A stretch of DNA of 64,000 bases from Bacteroidaceae bacterium (GTDB lineage: Bacteria; Bacteroidota; Bacteroidia; Bacteroidales; Bacteroidaceae), in contig JAFRNY010000086.1 of the NCBI GenBank assembly GCA_017429945.1, forward strand, positions 1 through 64,000, given 5' to 3'. How positions within the stretch are numbered: position 1 is the first letter of the stretch; every line of letters begins with the position of its first letter. The position numbers and the translations under genes are program-made. This document shows, piece after piece, positions 60,593-64,000 of the stretch. The notes below the pieces were generated by a model, which worked only from the letters and a program-made list of their open reading frames with translations, ran no database searches and was not told the DNA's origin.

Positions 60593-61753
60593 TTATTTCT
60601 GTGATTCATGTATTTTTTCGTTTTCTGCCGCCTGTTTTCTTCTTTGCAACCAGCGGAAGCTTGCATAAGCCCTGTCGAGGAAGGTGATGATGAAGAGCGG
60701 CACGAGATACCACAGGAGCAGTTGCAGAAGCATGCGCTTATAGCTTTCGGGCTGGGGATGCGCCAGCGGCAGCTGGTGGAGCGGCGCTGTCAACTGTTCT
60801 TTCTTAGGCAGCTGCCTATGCCCCCACTTAGCCACTATGGTGCCATTGTGCAGAAGAGTCAGTGCGGGGTTACTACGCGCTATGGTCTTGAGCGTCAGTT
60901 CATCGGCAAAGTCGAAGGTGTACTGTGCCCCTGTCAGGTCTTGCCAACGGGTGATAGCGTTGTCGTCGGACGGCGTAAGGCCCTGGAAGCGATAGCCATA
61001 GTGGCGTGCATAGTCGTAGATGGCATTGATCTCCTCGAAGTTGCCGTCGTCGGCCATCTCGAGGTAAGGGCTGGTGAGAATGAATACGTATGACGTATCT
61101 TCGACGAGCGACGGGTCGACATCGAAATCGAGTATCTCGGGCAACTGAGTCGGGTCCTCGGGCCATTCCATGGCTTTAGGAATATTCTGTCCGATGTGGA
61201 AGGGTCTGAAGTCGATTATCGGTTCGCCATAGATACAGATGAACGCGATGAACAGCGCATAGGCGAGCGAATAGAGCGATATGATCCATTGCGTGGACTC
61301 CGATATCACTCGCGTAAGCAGGTTGCCCTTCCAGAACACGACTACCGAAGCCGTCAGAAGAACTACATTCTTCCAGAAGGTCTGCCAGTTGGTCAGTCGG
61401 ACGGCATCGCCGAAGCAGCCGCAGTCGGCCACGGCATCGGTCAGCGCGAGCCAGAGGGTCAACGGCGTGTAGAAGAGCATGAAGGCGAGGATTGTGTAGG
61501 TGGTGAAACGGCGCCTTATGCCAAAGAAGAGGTAAATGCCGAGGGTGAACTCAAGCACCGCCATAGCCACAGACAGGACTATGGGCAGCGGCGGCTGTGA
61601 CAAGAAGGAGATATGGAGCGCTGCGGCGTAATCGATTATTTTGTAGGATGTGCCTGCAGGGTCAATCAGCTTTACGAGTCCTGAAAAAATAAAAGTGGCG
61701 GACACGAGCAGTCGGCAAGTGTTCACCACAGTCCATAGTATTTTCTTTGTCAT
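60593..61753 (-). CDS. DoxX/MauE-like membrane protein (BT_3928 family)
   Basis: A 386-residue protein with four membrane segments in the first 160 residues (VSATFIFSGLVKLIDPAG at the start is the DoxX/MauE hallmark) and DCGCFGDAV, a Cys pair seen in MauE-type methylamine utilisation proteins. A soluble region of about 200 residues and a final membrane segment near 350 follow. Function unknown; redox-linked membrane roles are suggested for relatives. It overlaps DUF1599 by ATGA and precedes tpiA, an order kept in Bacteroides. Confidence 0.85.
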   Translation of the reverse strand: MTKKILWTVVNTCRLLVSATFIFSGLVKLIDPAGTSYKIIDYAAALHISFLSQPPLPIVLSVAMAVLEFTLGIYLFFGIRRRFTTYTILAFMLFYTPLTLWLALTDAVADCGCFGDAVRLTNWQTFWKNVVLLTASVVVFWKGNLLTRVISESTQWIISLYSLAYALFIAFICIYGEPIIDFRPFHIGQNIPKAMEWPEDPTQLPEILDFDVDPSLVEDTSYVFILTSPYLEMADDGNFEEINAIYDYARHYGYRFQGLTPSDDNAITRWQDLTGAQYTFDFADELTLKTIARSNPALTLLHNGTIVAKWGHRQLPKKEQLTAPLHQLPLAHPQPESYKRMLLQLLLWYLVPLFIITFLDRAYASFRWLQRRKQAAENEKIHESQK

Positions 61754-62310
61754 TCGTCGAATGTAAGTTTTATGAGGGCGAAGACAGCGTAGTTCATCAT
61801 ATCCGAATAGTTGGCATCGATGCCTTCGCTGATGAGCGTGGCTCCTCCGAGTTCTTCGATCTGCTTAGTGCGGAAGATTTTCTGAAGGATTATGTCGGTG
61901 TAGCTGCTCACGCGCATGCCCCGCCACGCTTCGTCGTAGTCGTGATTCTTGCGCAGCATGAGCTGCAGGGCGTCCTCTGAGAGACGGTCATATTCGGCAA
62001 TGGCCTCATCGGGCGTCATATCATCGGGCTTCTCTGCTATTCCGTGCTCCAGTTGTATGAGCCCTATGACGGAGTAGTTGACAATGCCGATGAACTCGGG
62101 ACGTATGCCCTCCCCCACCAGCGTCTGCCCTTTCATCTCGAGCGAGCGAATGCGGTTGGCCTTGATGTAGAGTTGGTCGGTCAGCGAGGGTATTCGCAGT
62201 ATTCTCCACGCCGCTCCGTAGTCGTGCAGTTTCTTCACGAAAACGTCGCGACACTCCTTAAGCACGGCGCGGAACTGCTGCTCGGTGTTGTTTGCGCTGT
62301 TCGTGCACAT
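61750..62310 (-). CDS. DUF1599 domain protein
   Basis: A 186-residue cytoplasmic protein with two tandem copies of an about 70-residue helical unit: FVKKLHDYGAAWRILRIPSLTDQLYIKANRIRSLE and later LRKNHDYDEAWRGMRVSSYTDIILQKIFRTKQIEE. This duplication and the HDYxxAW motif define DUF1599. Biochemical role is unknown. Its stop overlaps the DoxX-like gene by ATGA, and it begins four bases after the M23 peptidase gene. Confidence 0.9.
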   Translation of the reverse strand: MCTNSANNTEQQFRAVLKECRDVFVKKLHDYGAAWRILRIPSLTDQLYIKANRIRSLEMKGQTLVGEGIRPEFIGIVNYSVIGLIQLEHGIAEKPDDMTPDEAIAEYDRLSEDALQLMLRKNHDYDEAWRGMRVSSYTDIILQKIFRTKQIEELGGATLISEGIDANYSDMMNYAVFALIKLTFDE

Positions 62311-62314
62311 TACG

Positions 62315-63274
62315 TTACGAGTATTTCAGAATCTGGCCAGGACGTATTTTCGACGACTTGCGCAGTCCGTTTATGCGGCGGAGCTTGGCGACCGTGGTGC
62401 CATGGCGGCGTGCAATACTGCTGAGCGTCTCGCCCCTCTTAACTTTATGAATGCGCGTGCGGGCAGACTGCTGCGCATCGCGCTTGGCCTGAGCTTTTGC
62501 GGCAGCGCTCTCGCTGCTGTTGTAGCGCACCTCTTCGTTGGCGTCGGCCTCGCCCTTGCCGTCGTGCTTGCCCAGAAGTGTGCCACGGCCACGGCCTTTG
62601 AAGACGTAAAAGTCGCCCGTAACATCCTGATTGGCAAAATCAAAGAGCTTTGCGGGGTCGATGTATTCGCCGAGCAGGCGTGTCTCGAAGTGGAGGTGTG
62701 TACCGAAGCTGAACCCAGTGTCGCCAGCCAATCCGATGGGGTCGCCGGCCTTGACGACCTTGTCGCGCTTGGTGAGGTGTTTTGAGAGGTGGCCGTAAAC
62801 GGTCTCGAGACCGTTGGGGTGGCGAATTACTACCACGTTGCCGTAGCCCGAGGGCTGATAGTCGACAACGCGCACCTTGCCGTCGAATGCGGCGCGGATG
62901 GTGTCGCCCTTGTTGGCATTAATGTCGATGCCTTTATGCTGGCGGCGGAAGCGTGGGCGGTAGCCGTAGTTGGAGGTGACGATGCGGTTTGTCGTCGGCA
63001 TGCAGAAACCGCGGAGGTCTATTTTGTACTCGCTGGGCAGCGCCACTCCTCCGTAGAGGTTGATCTGGTCGTCGTTCCAATTGGGATAGAGTTCTGCTGC
63101 AGGGTCTTCGAGTTCTTCTGTTTGCAAGAGTTTTTGGATTGCAATACTGTCAACAGCTCTCATTTTCTTGTCGACGGGTGCCTGGCGGGCCAGGAGGTCC
63201 TGTGCTGAGGCATTAGGTGCTGCCAATGCTATACATGCTGCGAAGGCTGTGGTCTTCAGGAGGTTTTTAAGCAT
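62315..63274 (-). CDS. M23 peptidoglycan endopeptidase with LysM domain
   Basis: An exported cell-wall hydrolase, 319 residues, signal peptide to about residue 24. The M23 (lysostaphin-type) domain spans about 105-215 with zinc ligands in HKGIDINAN and HLHFETRL. A LysM domain forms the C-terminus (HKVKRGETLSSIARRHGTTVAKL). The order, catalytic first then LysM last, is the reverse of many relatives. It probably trims peptidoglycan during growth. The downstream DUF1599 gene is four bases away. Confidence 0.93.
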   Translation of the reverse strand: MLKNLLKTTAFAACIALAAPNASAQDLLARQAPVDKKMRAVDSIAIQKLLQTEELEDPAAELYPNWNDDQINLYGGVALPSEYKIDLRGFCMPTTNRIVTSNYGYRPRFRRQHKGIDINANKGDTIRAAFDGKVRVVDYQPSGYGNVVVIRHPNGLETVYGHLSKHLTKRDKVVKAGDPIGLAGDTGFSFGTHLHFETRLLGEYIDPAKLFDFANQDVTGDFYVFKGRGRGTLLGKHDGKGEADANEEVRYNSSESAAAKAQAKRDAQQSARTRIHKVKRGETLSSIARRHGTTVAKLRRINGLRKSSKIRPGQILKYS

Positions 63275-63326
63275 CTTGTAAGGTAAAGATCTTTATTCGT
63301 TAAACTTAAGGCGTCGGGACTGTTGC

Positions 63327-63788
63327 TCAACGCTCGTTTGTAGCATAAATGAAGCCGAACGTTGCGCTCTCGTACTCGAAGATTTCTTCGGGGCGGAAGA
63401 AGCGGGCCAGTTCTATGGCAGCGTTCTCGAGCGAGTCGGAAGCGTGAACGATATTCTGTTGGTTGCTCATCGAATAGTCGCCACGGATGGTGCCGGGGTC
63501 GGCAACGCGACCGTTGGTATAGCCCGTCATGGCTCTGACTACGGACACAGCCTCCACGCCGCTTATTGCCATTGCCACGATGGGCGATGCCATCATCGAG
63601 GCTGCGAGTGCGGGGAAGAAGGGTCGGTCGACAAGATGAGCGTAGTGCTCGCGTAAGATGGCTTCGTCAAGTTGCATTATTTTCATGCCGGCAATGCGCA
63701 GGCCACGACGCTCGAAGCGGTGCACAATCTCTCCTATGAGCTGGCGCTGCACGCAGCTGGGCTTGAGGAGGACGAGGGTTGTTTCCAT
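63327..63788 (-). CDS. ndk: Nucleoside diphosphate kinase
   Basis: Transfers phosphate between nucleoside tri- and diphosphates. The 153-residue protein starts TTLVLLKPSCVQRQLIG and carries the phospho-histidine in NIVHASDSLENA. It is slightly longer than typical at the C-terminus and lacks other anomalies. Promoter box 66 bp upstream. The M23 gene follows by about 50 bp. Confidence 0.97.
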   Translation of the reverse strand: METTLVLLKPSCVQRQLIGEIVHRFERRGLRIAGMKIMQLDEAILREHYAHLVDRPFFPALAASMMASPIVAMAISGVEAVSVVRAMTGYTNGRVADPGTIRGDYSMSNQQNIVHASDSLENAAIELARFFRPEEIFEYESATFGFIYATNER

Positions 63789-63853
63789 TCTTATTTTGAG
63801 TGTAATCTTTAGCGTTTAATTTGAGAAATGTGGCAAACCACATATTCCGAGCG

Positions 63854-63861
63854 CAAAGTTA
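63854..63861 (-). promoter_or_regulatory. -7 promoter box (TAACTTTG) of ndk
   Basis: Matches TAnnTTTG on the minus strand, 66 bp upstream of the ndk start. Confidence 0.6.
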
Positions 63862-63919
63862 GACAAAAATATGGAAACAGCCGAATCTGTTAACTCTTTT
63901 TATAAATTTATTTCTATTT

Positions 63920-64000
63920 CTAAGGTTCCAAGAGCGACGAGTCGCCATAACTGAGGAAGCGGAAATCGTTGGCGAGGGCGTAGCGATAGATGTCCTTCCA
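63920..64000 (-). CDS. queA: tRNA preQ1(34) S-adenosylmethionine ribosyltransferase-isomerase, C-terminal fragment
   Basis: The last 26 codons of a gene entering from the right, reading WKDIYRYALANDFRFLSYGD then SSLLEP and TAG. The FLSYGDSSLL ending is characteristic of QueA, the queuosine-pathway enzyme. The rest lies beyond the window, so identification rests on this tail only. Confidence 0.75.
   Translation of the reverse strand, partial: WKDIYRYALANDFRFLSYGDSSLLEP

Overview
The window looks like a chromosomal segment from a Bacteroidetes bacterium, most likely a gut-type Bacteroidales near Prevotella, though unusually GC-rich by eye. The evidence is a SusC/SusD pair with an adjacent glycosidase, C-terminal tails of the type IX secretion (T9SS) sort, the TAnnTTTG promoter box of this phylum in front of many genes, the DUF1599/DoxX-like/tpiA/SPOR/folE block, and a DAHP synthase fused to chorismate mutase. 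No rRNA, phage, plasmid or complete insertion sequence is visible. Two tRNA genes are present: Arg-CCG and Ser-CGA.

Layout. 1-5.9 kb: secreted GDSL/sialate-O-acetylesterase, small heat-shock protein, groES-groEL. 6-14.6 kb: membrane protein, bile-acid/sodium-symporter-like protein, ABC exporter, nadK, pdxJ, a low-GC secreted orphan, DJ-1/PfpI protein, ispD, asnA. 15-26.8 kb: tRNA-Arg, a GH43 enzyme, wreckage of a radical-SAM peptide-maturase locus, and a polysaccharide utilisation locus (SusC, SusD and a T9SS-exported GH85-like endoglycosidase, suggesting host N-glycans). 26.8-34.4 kb: divergent tdh/kbl (threonine to glycine plus acetyl-CoA), a GH127-type enzyme, a Cu/Zn efflux permease. 34.6-43.7 kb: tRNA-Ser, a large CotH/lamin-tail surface protein, cobS-cobT-cobU (nucleotide loop of cobalamin), an HAD phosphatase, an M48 lipoprotein. 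44-47.5 kb: nrdD and nrdG, with a DUF559 gene between them bounded by inverted repeats. 48-51 kb: two secreted proteins between perfect 43-bp inverted repeats. 51.4-55.7 kb: an aromatic amino-acid operon (pheA, aminotransferase, DAHP synthase-chorismate mutase, tyrA) behind a Tyr/Phe leader-peptide attenuator. 55.7-64 kb: GHL10-type hydrolase, manA, folE, SPOR protein, tpiA, DoxX-like protein, DUF1599, M23/LysM peptidase, ndk, and the last 26 codons of queA.

The most unusual content is repetitive DNA. Three kinds recur: (1) arrays with an exact 22-bp period at four intergenic loci, two ending in the same 17-bp palindrome and a third near a degenerate copy; (2) arrays with an exact 7-bp period at more than a dozen loci, three of them read in frame inside secreted proteins and others sitting on start codons and operon junctions; (3) GC-rich palindromic REP-like units in inverted pairs at three loci, one pair enclosing the DUF559 gene, with copies that have become the N-termini of CobT and NrdG and the C-terminus of CobU. 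The DUF559-plus-REP arrangement is the best candidate here for an undescribed mobile system.
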